Assembly: GCA_046350055.1 (NCBI GenBank)
Contig: JAXMBC010000001.1
Coordinates: 2,976,001 to 3,040,000 of the forward strand
DNA length: 64,000 nt
Direction: 5' to 3'
Source: JAEUIE01 sp046350055
GTDB lineage: Bacteria > Planctomycetota > Planctomycetia > Gemmatales > HRBIN36
Part shown: positions 8,709 to 18,389 of the stretch, in pieces
Position numbering within the stretch: position 1 is the first letter of the stretch
Layout: every line of letters starts with the position of its first letter
Notes under the pieces: generated by a model
What the model was told of the DNA's origin: nothing
The model's input: only the letters and a program-made list of their open reading frames with translations
The model's database searches: none
Position numbers and translations under genes: made by a program

Positions 8709-9134
8709 TCATCGCGCCTCTTTCAACCCCAGCTTGGCTAACCTTGCTATAATTGCACTCCTCTTCCGTTCGAACAATCGCGCTAGGTCTGGTATGTCCA
8801 TGTCATTCTCATAGTGGGAGCGCAACTTCTTATCATCTTCAGTCGTCCATGCCATATAGGCGCGGGCGTGCTTTTTGCGGGCATTTTTCATAGAAAACGG
8901 TTTCGAGGGCGTTCCCCAAAACGCCCTAGCCCCCGTTATTGCATTGAGGAATGCAACTAGTCCATCTTTGTAGACTTTGATAAAGCGTTTATTTGTTTTG
9001 TCGCCTACTTTCCATGATTCCTTGATTATCAAGTAATCGGTTCCCTTCACATTCTGCGGAACTTCGAAAGTGTATTGACGCCGTTTGGTCTCAACGGCAC
9101 AGTAAAAGAGTCGATTGCGATCAGCGGTTGACAT
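8709..9134 (-). CDS. Small protein with PUR-alpha/DUF3276-like N-terminus and SANT-like helix-turn-helix
   Basis: The 141-residue protein has two parts. Residues about 15-68 (RRQYTFEVPQNVKGTDYLII, then RFIKVYKDGLVAFLNAI) resemble the PUR-alpha-like nucleic-acid-binding fold of DUF3276 proteins. Residues about 95-138 (AWTTEDDKKLRSHYENDMDI...LARLFERKRSAIIARL) resemble SANT/Myb-like DNA-binding domains. GAGAGGG precedes the ATG. A nucleic-acid-binding role is inferred; both matches are by eye. Confidence 0.55.
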   Translation of the reverse strand: MSTADRNRLFYCAVETKRRQYTFEVPQNVKGTDYLIIKESWKVGDKTNKRFIKVYKDGLVAFLNAITGARAFWGTPSKPFSMKNARKKHARAYMAWTTEDDKKLRSHYENDMDIPDLARLFERKRSAIIARLAKLGLKEAR

Positions 9135-9242
9135 TGGCCCTCTCGACTTTCCAGAATGAGATTCAAAGAGTTTGCGATCAAAGAGATACTACCCTGGTAT
9201 TCAACTATAAGCTATTTAGCGCTTCAAACTTGAAGTCTCGAG

Positions 9243-9587
9243 TTAGAATCGCATAGAAGTAGTATTTTGGTAAGACTTGATTTCACTAACAGAATGTGAT
9301 TGGGGTTTTGCTGTTCGGTCATTCCCGAACTTCTTCCGGCTGGAGCACAGCAGGACAAGCTTCACATCACCACTTTTGATGTTGACCGCAACAGCACCAC
9401 CACGGCTTGATCCCACGACAACCTGGGGCTGATGCTTGTCGAACTCAGCCTGGGCAATGCGGACGGCTTCGACGAAATCGTCATCGGGAAGCTGTGGATT
9501 GATGACTGAATGGCCGTGTTGCGTCAGGAGGGTCGGCTTTGTACCGCCTGGAACCGAATGCCAGCCGTGAAGGAAGAGTATTCTCAT
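9243..9587 (-). pseudogene. Truncated alpha/beta-hydrolase (serine hydrolase) remnant
   Basis: The first 85 residues are a clear small alpha/beta-hydrolase: MRILFLHGWHSVPGGTKPTLL and the nucleophile elbow VVGSSRGGAVA (G-x-S-x-G-G). After RTAKP the sequence turns into unrelated residues and stops at 114. The normal continuation carrying the acidic and histidine members of the triad is missing, so the enzyme cannot be complete. This looks like a deletion or rearrangement at the 3' end. Confidence 0.65.
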
Positions 9588-9706
9588 AAGGCTACTTGTT
9601 CATATTGCATAATCATCTCCAGGGTATCTCGCGTTCAGCACAGAGGCAAGATATCAGCAGCAGGCTCTATTCCGCCGCATGCTTGGGAGTGACACCAGGT
9701 AATTAC

Positions 9707-10186
9707 TCACATACCACCCCATGGGCGCCGAATATTACTTCCTCCACTACGTGTTGCGAATATCATCCTCTTGTTGAACTTCTTAGGGCTACTTTTCTTC
9801 TTTCCCACTTCCCACGGTGCAAACCATCCTTTATTGGAAGGCGGGGGAGGAGTAATCAGTCTTGCCGATTGAAGATCTAGATACAGAGAGATGACTCGCC
9901 ATCTTGGGTCTTTGACAACTTTGCAGACGACTCTTCTGCCGATGAGTTGATGCTGAAGAGTTTGCCTTTTATTAGCTCGCAAATTATCGTGATATGGTAA
10001 CAAGTGCTTCCATTGAAATGATGCAAACCATAACTTCTGTGTCCTACGACTACGATAGCGACATGCTAAGTCCTTGAGGGAAGGGATTGAACAGTGCCTT
10101 AACAATACCGATCCATGATTATCGCCGTAGGTAACGATAAACCCCTCTACTTGCACTTCTTCAACTGTATTCATGGTTATGTCCAC
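9707..10186 (-). CDS. Hypothetical protein (159 aa), weak call
   Basis: A GTG- or ATG-started frame is open across 160 codons and rich in Arg/Lys (QKLWFASFQWKHLLPYHDNL; RRVVCKVVKDPRWRVISLYL). No family is recognised. The C-terminal third is low-complexity (PPPPSNKGW...KKKSSPKK), so either a small basic protein or a non-coding frame is possible. Confidence 0.35.
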   Translation of the reverse strand: MDITMNTVEEVQVEGFIVTYGDNHGSVLLRHCSIPSLKDLACRYRSRRTQKLWFASFQWKHLLPYHDNLRANKRQTLQHQLIGRRVVCKVVKDPRWRVISLYLDLQSARLITPPPPSNKGWFAPWEVGKKKSSPKKFNKRMIFATRSGGSNIRRPWGGM

Positions 10187-10379
10187 AGCAAAGCACAGGA
10201 CCAGTCAAACATAGCTTATGTTTGGGCGAGGTGTAGGTACCGCCTTAGGAGTTGGTGCGGACGATGTACCTGGAATCAAAAATGGGCTATTGAGAGACCA
10301 GTAAAACCTTGTTGAATAGAAATTATGGGGTATCGTAGAGCAACATTCGTAAGTTCGATTCAAGAATTGAGTTTCTTCA

Positions 10380-13300
10380 ATGCTCCGATTGTCCGAAATC
10401 AAAACAGGCCAGGCTTTACTCGGTTTAGAACCAGCAGTGATAGCTACCGTTTCCGCAGTCAATCAGATTGCCGAAGGTGCAGTAGAAGTCATCTACCGAA
10501 CTCCCGACGGTGGCCTAAAGAGTCGGTTACTTAATACTAATGATGAAGCAAACATCTCCCTGGCTACCACAGAACGACCCTGGTCCTTCGATGGCGATCC
10601 TGCTGCTTTTCAGCTCACCTGCGAAGCCAAGCGAATAGATTTGGCCTTCCTGTTCGATCCGATGATGGCAGTTCACAGTTCGAATGTAGATCCATTGCCG
10701 CATCAGATAACAGCCGTCTACGAATCGATGCTTCCCCGTCAGCCATTGCGTTTTGTCCTGGCCGATGATCCAGGTGCAGGCAAAACCATCATGGCGGGAC
10801 TCTACATCCGTGAACTCATCATGCGGGCGGATGCGCGTCGGGTACTCATCGTGGCCCCAGGCAGCCTCGTTGAACAATGGCGTGATGAACTCTTCGAGAA
10901 GTTCGGCCTGGAGTTCCACGTCTACACCAGCCAATTGGAGCAGGCCACACCCAGCGGCAATCCTTTCGATGCTCATCACCAGTTGATCGTTCGACTGGAT
11001 CAGATGTCTCGCAACGAAGAACTACAAGAGAAACTCTGTGCTGCAGGGTGGGATTTGGTCGTATTTGACGAAGCGCACAAACTTGCTGCTCACTTCTTCG
11101 GTAGCAAGTTGGAGAAGACGGGACGCTTCCGATTCGCTGAGAAGCTTGGCAAAGACACCAGGCATTTACTGCTGATGACTGCCACTCCCCACAACGGAAA
11201 AGAAGAAGACTTCCAGCTCTTCCTCTCTCTGCTCGATTCTGACCGGTTCTACGGCAAGTTCCGCGATGGCGTACATAAGGTCGATGCTTCCGACCTCATG
11301 CGTCGGATGGTGAAGGAAGAACTTGTCAAGTTCGATGGCACGCCGCTCTTCCCTGAGCGCAAAGCCTACACCGTCAACTACGAACTGTCTGATCTGGAAG
11401 CTGCCCTTTACAAAGCAGTTACTGAATACGTTCAAACGGAAATGGGCAAGGCCGATCAACTCGATGGCCAGCGGCGTGGCTCCGTAGGCTTCGCTCTGAC
11501 CACCCTGCAGCGTCGTCTGGCCTCTAGCCCGGAAGCGATCTATCAATCACTCAAACGACGTAAAGAACGCTTAAGCAGCCGCATGCGTGAGGAGAAGCTT
11601 GGCGAACGAGGTAGACGCTACCTGGCGGAAACCATTCCAGATGATGTGCCTGATGACGATGATGATTTGAATGCCGATGAGCAGGAGAACCTGGAAGAAA
11701 AGCTGGTCGACCAAGCCACCGCTGCCAAGACCATTGCCGAACTCGAAGATGAAATACGCATTCTGCAAACGCTGGAGAATCAAGCTAAAACGGTGGTAGT
11801 TTCCGGGCGTGATCGCAAATGGGATGAACTTTCCAAACTGTTGCAGAATAACCCCGAGATGCGTGATGCAGCTGAACGTCAGCGCAAGCTCATCATTTTC
11901 TCCGAGCATCGCGATACTCTGAACTATCTGCATGCCAAAATCGCAGGGGTACTCGGCTCTCAGGATGCTGTGGTTGCTATCCATGGCGGTACCCATCGCG
12001 ATGAACGCCGTCGCATCCAGGCACTCTTCCGCTCCGATGTCGATGTCAAAGTCCTCATCGCCACCGATGCCGCTGGGGAAGGTGTCAACTTGCAGTGTGC
12101 ACACCTCATGGTGAACTACGATCTTCCCTGGAATCCCAACCGTTTGGAACAGCGGTTTGGACGTATCCACCGTATCGGCCAGACGGAAGTCTGCCATCTC
12201 TGGAATCTGGTGGCCAAGGAGACCCGCGAAGGTGATGTCTATCACCGCCTGCTGGAAAAGCTTCGTACCGAGAGTGAAGCTCTTAAAGGCCGCGTCTTTG
12301 ATATTCTCGGCGAAGTCTTCGAGGGAACCAGCCTCAAGCAGCTACTAATCGATGCAATCCGTTATGGCGACAAGCCGGAAGTCAGGGCCCGCTTGCTCAA
12401 ACAAATTGATGTTGCGATGGATCGCAATCATCTGAAGTCGCTGCTCGATCGCATTGCCCTGGCACAAGAAACCATGTCGGCAGATCGCCTCTTCAAGGTC
12501 AAGGAAGAAATGGAACGAGCCGAGGCACGTCGGCTGCAACCCTTCTTTGTTCGTTCTTTCTTCCTCAAGGCCTTTGATCAACTGGGTGGTACAGCACATC
12601 GTCGAGAAGCGGAACGGTACGAGATCACTCATGTACCGGCTTCGCTGCGAGAGCGAGATCGCCGCATCACTGGCCGTAATCGCCGTGAACAGGAACCGAT
12701 CGTACGTCGATATGAACGGGTTGCTTTCACTAAAGATGGTTTGCAACCGCTCGACAAGCCCGGCCTCTCTCGTGCAGTACTCATGCATCCCGGCCATCCC
12801 CTTATGCTGGCCATGACCGATCTCATCCTCGAGCAGAATGCCAACCTGCTCCGACAGGGAACCATTCTGGTCGATCCTCAGGATGATAGTCTGAATCCCT
12901 GGCTGCTTTTCCTCCTGACGCATGAAGTAAAGTCAGGCGATGGCACCACGCTGTCCAAGCGAATGCAATTCATCCGGGTCAATCCTGATGGCAGCACTGC
13001 CTTCGCTGGCTGGGCTCCGCACCTCGATCTCGAACCATTGCCATTTGCTGATCGATCACGCTTGACTGAAATCCTCGCTGCACCGTGGATACAGCAAGGC
13101 CTGGAGCAGAAGGCCATTGCCTACGCAGCCTCCAAGCTGGTGCCGGAACATTACAGGGAAGTGGCAGAACGTCGTATTGAACACGTCGAGAAGACGCTCA
13201 ACGCTGTGCATGAACGACTGACCAAGGAAATCGCCTTCTGGTCAGACCGCTGGATGAAGCTCGATGAGGATCGCCAGGCTGGCAAGGATGTCCGTCTCAA

Positions 13301-13886
13301 TCTCGACAATGCCAAGCGTACTCTGAATGACCTTGAAGGCCGGCTGGAGAACCGCCGTCGGGAACTCCAGGCCATGCGGCATGTGCAGAATGGCACTCCG
13401 CTGGTGCTGGGCGGGGCGCTCGTTATCCCGGCTGGCCTGTTGCGCCAGCGCCGGGGCGAAGGTAGCGGCATGACCGATTTAGAAACAGTTGCCAAGCAGC
13501 GGATTGAAAAACTGGCGATGGATGCGGTCACCAGGCATCAGGAAAGCCTGGGCTATCGTGTGGTGGATGTCTCCAAGGAAAAGTGTGGCTGGGATCTCAC
13601 CGCCTATCCACCTTCCAGTCCGGGAGTCCAGCAGGAACCGCGACACATCGAAGTAAAGGGTAGGCAGAAGGGTGCAGGCACTATCTGTGTCACCCGCAAT
13701 GAAATCCTCTATGCCTTCAATCAGGGCAACAAGTTTGTGCTGGCTATTGTGCTTGTCAATGAAGATGAATCTGTGGAAGGACCACATTATCTGCGAAATC
13801 CCTTCCAGCGAGAGCCTGACTGGGGAGCAGCTTCGGTAAACTATCACCTGCATGAATTGCTTAACCGTGCTGAGGCCCTGGCGTGA
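10380..13886 (+). CDS. Hma-type SNF2-like helicase with DUF3883 C-terminus
   Basis: The 1168-residue superfamily 2 translocase begins with about 100 residues of accessory domain. The motor follows: Walker A DDPGAGKTIMAG (129-140), DEAH (230-233), TATPHNGKEEDF, then helicase lobe 2 with GEGVNLQCAHLMVNYDLPW and the arginine-finger motif RFGRIHRIGQ. A coiled-coil region lies at about 940-1010. The end (about 1080-1155, RHIEVKGRQKGAGTI) is a DUF3883 domain, a nuclease-fold-like module. It overlaps the methylase gene by 4 nt (GTGA). Helicase plus DUF1156 methylase plus DUF499 ATPase is the composition of Hma defence systems, where the motor presumably scans or remodels invading DNA. Confidence 0.88.
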   Translation: MLRLSEIKTGQALLGLEPAVIATVSAVNQIAEGAVEVIYRTPDGGLKSRLLNTNDEANISLATTERPWSFDGDPAAFQLTCEAKRIDLAFLFDPMMAVHSSNVDPLPHQITAVYESMLPRQPLRFVLADDPGAGKTIMAGLYIRELIMRADARRVLIVAPGSLVEQWRDELFEKFGLEFHVYTSQLEQATPSGNPFDAHHQLIVRLDQMSRNEELQEKLCAAGWDLVVFDEAHKLAAHFFGSKLEKTGRFRFAEKLGKDTRHLLLMTATPHNGKEEDFQLFLSLLDSDRFYGKFRDGVHKVDASDLMRRMVKEELVKFDGTPLFPERKAYTVNYELSDLEAALYKAVTEYVQTEMGKADQLDGQRRGSVGFALTTLQRRLASSPEAIYQSLKRRKERLSSRMREEKLGERGRRYLAETIPDDVPDDDDDLNADEQENLEEKLVDQATAAKTIAELEDEIRILQTLENQAKTVVVSGRDRKWDELSKLLQNNPEMRDAAERQRKLIIFSEHRDTLNYLHAKIAGVLGSQDAVVAIHGGTHRDERRRIQALFRSDVDVKVLIATDAAGEGVNLQCAHLMVNYDLPWNPNRLEQRFGRIHRIGQTEVCHLWNLVAKETREGDVYHRLLEKLRTESEALKGRVFDILGEVFEGTSLKQLLIDAIRYGDKPEVRARLLKQIDVAMDRNHLKSLLDRIALAQETMSADRLFKVKEEMERAEARRLQPFFVRSFFLKAFDQLGGTAHRREAERYEITHVPASLRERDRRITGRNRREQEPIVRRYERVAFTKDGLQPLDKPGLSRAVLMHPGHPLMLAMTDLILEQNANLLRQGTILVDPQDDSLNPWLLFLLTHEVKSGDGTTLSKRMQFIRVNPDGSTAFAGWAPHLDLEPLPFADRSRLTEILAAPWIQQGLEQKAIAYAASKLVPEHYREVAERRIEHVEKTLNAVHERLTKEIAFWSDRWMKLDEDRQAGKDVRLNLDNAKRTLNDLEGRLENRRRELQAMRHVQNGTPLVLGGALVIPAGLLRQRRGEGSGMTDLETVAKQRIEKLAMDAVTRHQESLGYRVVDVSKEKCGWDLTAYPPSSPGVQQEPRHIEVKGRQKGAGTICVTRNEILYAFNQGNKFVLAIVLVNEDESVEGPHYLRNPFQREPDWGAASVNYHLHELLNRAEALA

Positions 13887-16813
13887 CGCATCCTGTTATC
13901 TCTCCCAAAAAGCTCATTGAAGTTGCTCTACCTCTCGACGCCATCAATGCGGCAGCGGCGCGGGAGAAGTCGATTCGGCATGGGCATCCATCCACGCTGC
14001 ACCTCTGGTGGGCCCGGCGACCGCTCGCTGCAGCGCGGGCGGTGATCTTTGGCCAACTGGTGAATGATCCGGAAGACCTGTGGCGATGCAAGAACCCGGG
14101 GGCGGAGCCGAATAAGCAGCACAAGGGACACTGGACCAAGGCCCGTGCAGAACTCTTCACCATTATTGAAGACCTTGTGAAGTGGGAGAACACGACCAAC
14201 GAAACGGTGCTGGAAAAGGCCCGGGCCGAGATTCGCAAGAGCTGGCTGGATGTCTGCGAACTGAACAAGAATCATCCTCAGGCGGCGGAACTCTTCAACC
14301 CGGAGAAGATGCCGGGGCTGCACGATCCCTTTGCTGGGGGTGGAGCGATACCACTTGAAGCCCAGCGGCTAGGGTTGGAAGCGTACGCCAGCGATCTCAA
14401 TCCGGTGGCAGTGCTCATCAACAAAGCAATGATCGAGATACCGCCGAAGTTTGCTGGTCGGCCTCCAGTGCATCCACATCCTCAGGGTAACTTGGCAAAA
14501 CCCGAGCAGGGAGAATGGAAGGGAGCAGCGGGTCTGGCAGAAGATGTTCGTTACTACGGCCAGTGGATGCGCGAAGAAGCATTTAAACGGATCGGTCACC
14601 AATACCCACCTATTGAAATCACCAAGGCGATGGTGAAGGAACGGCCTGATCTCAAGCAATATGAAGGCGAAAAGCTGACGGTGATAGCCTGGCTGTGGGC
14701 ACGTACAGTGAAAAGTCCGAACCCAGCGTTCACTCACGTCGATGTGCCACTAGTAAGCACATACATGCTCAGCAGCAAGGAGGGCAAGGAAGCGTATATC
14801 AAGCCAGTCATTGGCAAGTCCGGTTACACCTTCACTGTGAAGGTTGGCAAGCCGCCTGATGAAGCAAAAGCGGGAACGAAGGCGGCTCGTGGGGCGAATT
14901 TCACATGTTTATTATCCATGACGCCAATTGCACCCGATTACATCAAGTCCGAAGCTGTAGGCGGGCGTATGGGTCAGAAACTGATGGCAATCGTAGCGGA
15001 AGGAACTAAAGGCCGGGTGTATTTGACGCCGTCGGAAGAACACGTTGCGGTTGCCAACGCGGCCGATCCGAAAGATGCAGCAGCGATGATTCATGTTCCG
15101 TTGGCCGATGACCCGCGGAATCTATGGTGCTTGCAATACGGACTATCGCACTTCGATCACCTCTTCACAGAGCGGCAGTTGGTGGCGTTGACGACATTTA
15201 GTGATCTGGTAGAGGAGGCACGGGAGCGGATTCGAAGCGACGCGCTCGCCTCCAATCTGCCTGACGACGACGTACCCCTCGACGCCGGCGGTACCGAAGC
15301 TAGAGCCTATGCCGAGGCCGTGAGCGTGTATTTAGGGTTTGTAATCGGACGAGGTGGAGACTATTGGTCTTCCATTACCACCTGGTACCCTGGAAACCAG
15401 CAGATTGGTCATGCATTCACAAAACAAGCGATACCTATGGTATGGGACTTCGCAGAAGCTAACCCTCTAAGCACTTCATCAGGTAGTTGGCGCTCATTGC
15501 ATCATACAACATGGGATGGATTCAAAGGTTTACCTGTTCAAGACGACAGTGGATGGGCTACACAAGCAGATGCTCAACGTGTGACAATAAATCACAAATT
15601 CATTTCCACTGACCCGCCTTACTACGACAACATCGGCTATGCCGACCTGTCGGACTTTTTCTACGTCTGGTTGCGGCGTTCGCTGCGGTCAGTGTTCCCC
15701 AATCTGCTCGCTACCATCGCCGTACCCAAGGCTGAGGAATTGATTGCCACGCCGTACCGCCACGGCACCAAGCAGAAGGCCGAGAAGTTCTTTCTCGAAG
15801 GAATGACGCAGGCGATGCACAACCTCGCCGTGCAGGCCCACCCCTCTGCACCTATCACCATTTACTACGCCTTCAAACAATCTGAGTCCAAAAAAGGGAG
15901 TGATATCAGCAACACCGGTTGGGTGTCGTTTTTGGAAGCAGTCTTCAAATCTGGACTTGCAGTTACTGGAACTTGGCCGATGCGAAGTGAACAACACCAT
16001 CGAATGATTGCACACGGTACAAACGCGCTCGCTTCATCCATCATCCTTGTCTGTCGCCCGCGAGTGAAGGACGCGGGGACTATTGACCGCCGCAAGTTCC
16101 AGCGTCTGCTCAATGAGACATTGCCGTTGGCCCTCGACGCCATGACTCGTGAAAGCGAAGGACTACACTCCCCCGTCGCTCCTGTCGATCTTTCGCAAGC
16201 CATCATTGGCCCTGGTATGGCAATCTTCAGTCGTTACGATGCTGTTCTCGAAGCGGATGGCAAGCCGATGACGGTCAAGACGGCGCTGCAACTCATCAAC
16301 CGCTTCCTGGCAGAAGATGACTTCGACGCCGACACGCAGTTCTGCCTGCACTGGTTCGAGCAGCACGGCTGGGACGCCGGCAAGTTCGGCGAGGCAGACA
16401 CCCTGGCCCGTGCCAAGGGTACCAGCGTGGCTGGGGTGGAATTGGCTGGAGTGATCGAAGCAGGCGGCGGCAACGTGCGGCTCCTCAAGTGGAAGGAATA
16501 CCCGTCCGACTGGGACCCCTCCACCGATACCCGCCTGCCCATCTGGGAAGCACTACATCAACTCATCCGTGCCTACAACACTCACGGCGATAGCGGAGCA
16601 GCCACCGTGCTGGCCGGCATCACCAGCCAGGCCGAAGCCGCCCGGCAACTCGCCTACCGCCTCTACACCCTCTGTGAACGCCGCAACTGGGCCGAGGATG
16701 CGAGAGCCTACAACGAAGTCGTCACCGGCTGGAGCAATATTGAAAACAGTGCGGCCAAGGTGGTACTTCCTACAAAAGACTTTCAAAGGAAACTGCCTGG
16801 AATGGAGGATTAA
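13883..16813 (+). CDS. DUF1156 DNA methyltransferase of the Hma operon
   Basis: The 976-residue amino-methyltransferase starts with a DUF1156 domain (about 8-60: LIEVALPLDAINAAAAREKS, LHLWWARRPLAAARA). It has the SAM-binding motif DPFAGGG near residue 148 and the catalytic DPPYYDN near residue 577, so adenine-N6 or cytosine-N4 methylation is expected. A large insert separates the two motifs, as usual for this family. GTG start codon overlaps the helicase stop. It likely marks self DNA in the helicase-methylase-ATPase system; the target sequence cannot be read from the gene. Confidence 0.88.
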   Translation: MTHPVISPKKLIEVALPLDAINAAAAREKSIRHGHPSTLHLWWARRPLAAARAVIFGQLVNDPEDLWRCKNPGAEPNKQHKGHWTKARAELFTIIEDLVKWENTTNETVLEKARAEIRKSWLDVCELNKNHPQAAELFNPEKMPGLHDPFAGGGAIPLEAQRLGLEAYASDLNPVAVLINKAMIEIPPKFAGRPPVHPHPQGNLAKPEQGEWKGAAGLAEDVRYYGQWMREEAFKRIGHQYPPIEITKAMVKERPDLKQYEGEKLTVIAWLWARTVKSPNPAFTHVDVPLVSTYMLSSKEGKEAYIKPVIGKSGYTFTVKVGKPPDEAKAGTKAARGANFTCLLSMTPIAPDYIKSEAVGGRMGQKLMAIVAEGTKGRVYLTPSEEHVAVANAADPKDAAAMIHVPLADDPRNLWCLQYGLSHFDHLFTERQLVALTTFSDLVEEARERIRSDALASNLPDDDVPLDAGGTEARAYAEAVSVYLGFVIGRGGDYWSSITTWYPGNQQIGHAFTKQAIPMVWDFAEANPLSTSSGSWRSLHHTTWDGFKGLPVQDDSGWATQADAQRVTINHKFISTDPPYYDNIGYADLSDFFYVWLRRSLRSVFPNLLATIAVPKAEELIATPYRHGTKQKAEKFFLEGMTQAMHNLAVQAHPSAPITIYYAFKQSESKKGSDISNTGWVSFLEAVFKSGLAVTGTWPMRSEQHHRMIAHGTNALASSIILVCRPRVKDAGTIDRRKFQRLLNETLPLALDAMTRESEGLHSPVAPVDLSQAIIGPGMAIFSRYDAVLEADGKPMTVKTALQLINRFLAEDDFDADTQFCLHWFEQHGWDAGKFGEADTLARAKGTSVAGVELAGVIEAGGGNVRLLKWKEYPSDWDPSTDTRLPIWEALHQLIRAYNTHGDSGAATVLAGITSQAEAARQLAYRLYTLCERRNWAEDARAYNEVVTGWSNIENSAAKVVLPTKDFQRKLPGMED

Positions 16814-16814
16814 C

Positions 16815-17876
16815 ATGCTAAAGCGATTGAAGATAAAGAACTTCACCGTGTTCCAGGAGGCTGACTTTGAGTTTGCTGACGGGCTGAATGTCATCGTGGG
16901 CGAAAATGGTGCAGGGAAGACACACGTACTGAAACTTGCATATTCCTTGATAGCTGTAAGTGCGCGCGGGGAACGAGAATCGGGAAGTCCTAAGCCAACT
17001 AAAACTCACCTTTCAATCGCAATGGCTAAAAAACTTGTAGGAGTTTTCAAGCCAGATGATCTTGGACGATTGGTTCACCGGCAACAAGGTCGCAATAGCT
17101 GTGAAGTTCAGGCCTTTTATAGCGCATCCAAGCCAAAAATATTGGACCTTGGATTTAGCTTTAACACATCGAGCAAGCCCGAAGTGAAGGTAGAGACTGT
17201 ACCCTCTGAATGGGAAAAGTACCCACCTGTCTATTTGCCGACTCGAGAATTATTGACCATAGCTCCAGGTTTTGTCTCAATGTACGAAAACTCATTCGTA
17301 CCGTTTGAAGAGATATGGCGGGACACCTGCCTGTTACTCGAAGCGCCATTGGCACGGGGGCCAAGAGAGGAATCGATAAAGCCTCTGCTCGCACCAATTG
17401 AAAAACAACTTGGTGGAAAAGTTGTGCTAGATAAAAGTGGCCGGTTTTATCTGCAACTCAAGAGTGGCTTTTTGGAAGCATATCTCGTTGCAGAAGGACT
17501 TCGGAAGCTAGCCATGATCGCTCGACTAATTGCCACAGGATCACTTTCTGACAAGGGATATTTGTTCTGGGATGAGCCAGAGGCGAATCTCAATCCGAAG
17601 ATCATCAAGAAAGTAGCCGTCACCATTCTGCAACTGTGCAAAGCAGGCATACAGGTGTTTATTGCCAGCCATAGCCTTTTCTTGATGCGAGAGTTGGACA
17701 TCCTGTTAAAACACGACGACAACAAGCAAATTCGATCTCGTTTCTTTGGTCTGCACCCAACCGACCATGGCGTTAGCATTCAACAAGGTAATTCCGTAGA
17801 TGAAATTGGCACCATCGACGCATTGCAGGAATCGCTTAGTCAATCAGACCGCTATCTCGAAGCGGAGGGCATCTAA
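16815..17876 (+). CDS. AAA/ABC-type ATPase (AAA_15/21-like) inside the Hma operon
   Basis: The 353-residue ATPase has an N-terminal RecF/OLD-like start (MLKRLKIKNFTVFQEADFEF), Walker A GENGAGKTH (about 34-42), a signature-region helix before the Walker B FWDEPEANLNP, and the H-loop IASHS. There is no coiled coil and no TOPRIM domain in the same chain. GGAGG precedes the ATG one base after the methylase stop; the frame runs further upstream but the start is clear. It ends exactly where the next gene starts (TAA-ATG). ATPases of this class often pair with a separate nuclease, which fits the next gene. Confidence 0.85.
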   Translation: MLKRLKIKNFTVFQEADFEFADGLNVIVGENGAGKTHVLKLAYSLIAVSARGERESGSPKPTKTHLSIAMAKKLVGVFKPDDLGRLVHRQQGRNSCEVQAFYSASKPKILDLGFSFNTSSKPEVKVETVPSEWEKYPPVYLPTRELLTIAPGFVSMYENSFVPFEEIWRDTCLLLEAPLARGPREESIKPLLAPIEKQLGGKVVLDKSGRFYLQLKSGFLEAYLVAEGLRKLAMIARLIATGSLSDKGYLFWDEPEANLNPKIIKKVAVTILQLCKAGIQVFIASHSLFLMRELDILLKHDDNKQIRSRFFGLHPTDHGVSIQQGNSVDEIGTIDALQESLSQSDRYLEAEGI

Positions 17877-18389
17877 ATGCCAACGCTGATTGAAGGAAAA
17901 CTAAAATTCACCTTTCCCCCAAAGTGGGTATCCAGCAAATACGATGATTGGTCTCATTATCGAAACCAGGCAATTGCCATCTGTGGCGGCTCGAAGGCAA
18001 TCGACATACTTGCACTGGAAGCGAGTTCCTGCTGCTGGCTATTAGAAGTGAAAGATTATCGCCAGCATCGAAGAACAAAAACAATCAACATTAGTGATGA
18101 AATAGCAGCAAAGGTTAGAGACACTCTTGCGGCATTGGCCGGTGCTCAGCACCATGCAAATGATCAAGAAGAAAAGAATATGGCACGAAGAGCTTTGCGA
18201 TCCGGTTCCATTCGAGTTGTTTTGCATCTCGAACAACCCACGAAGTCGTCCAAACTGTTTCCACGTGCAATCGAACCCGTCGATGTAACGCAGCGTTTGA
18301 AACAGCTACTGAAGCCAATCGACCCTCACCCTAAAGTGGTTGAGTTAAGTTCCATGGCAGGAATACCTTGGGAAGTGAGTTCATTATGA
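17877..18389 (+). CDS. Predicted PD-(D/E)xK-type nuclease partner of the ATPase
   Basis: The 170-residue protein has a restriction-endonuclease-like core: an acidic residue in AIDILALEAS (about 42-50) followed by the strand WLLEVKDYR (about 54-62) carrying E-x-K. This matches D...ExK of the PD-(D/E)xK fold, followed by a long helix. It abuts the ATPase gene and overlaps the DUF499 gene by 4 nt (ATGA), so it is translated as part of the operon. Nuclease activity is inferred from the motif only. Core Hma descriptions have helicase, methylase and ATPase, so this pair is extra. Confidence 0.6.
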   Translation: MPTLIEGKLKFTFPPKWVSSKYDDWSHYRNQAIAICGGSKAIDILALEASSCCWLLEVKDYRQHRRTKTINISDEIAAKVRDTLAALAGAQHHANDQEEKNMARRALRSGSIRVVLHLEQPTKSSKLFPRAIEPVDVTQRLKQLLKPIDPHPKVVELSSMAGIPWEVSSL

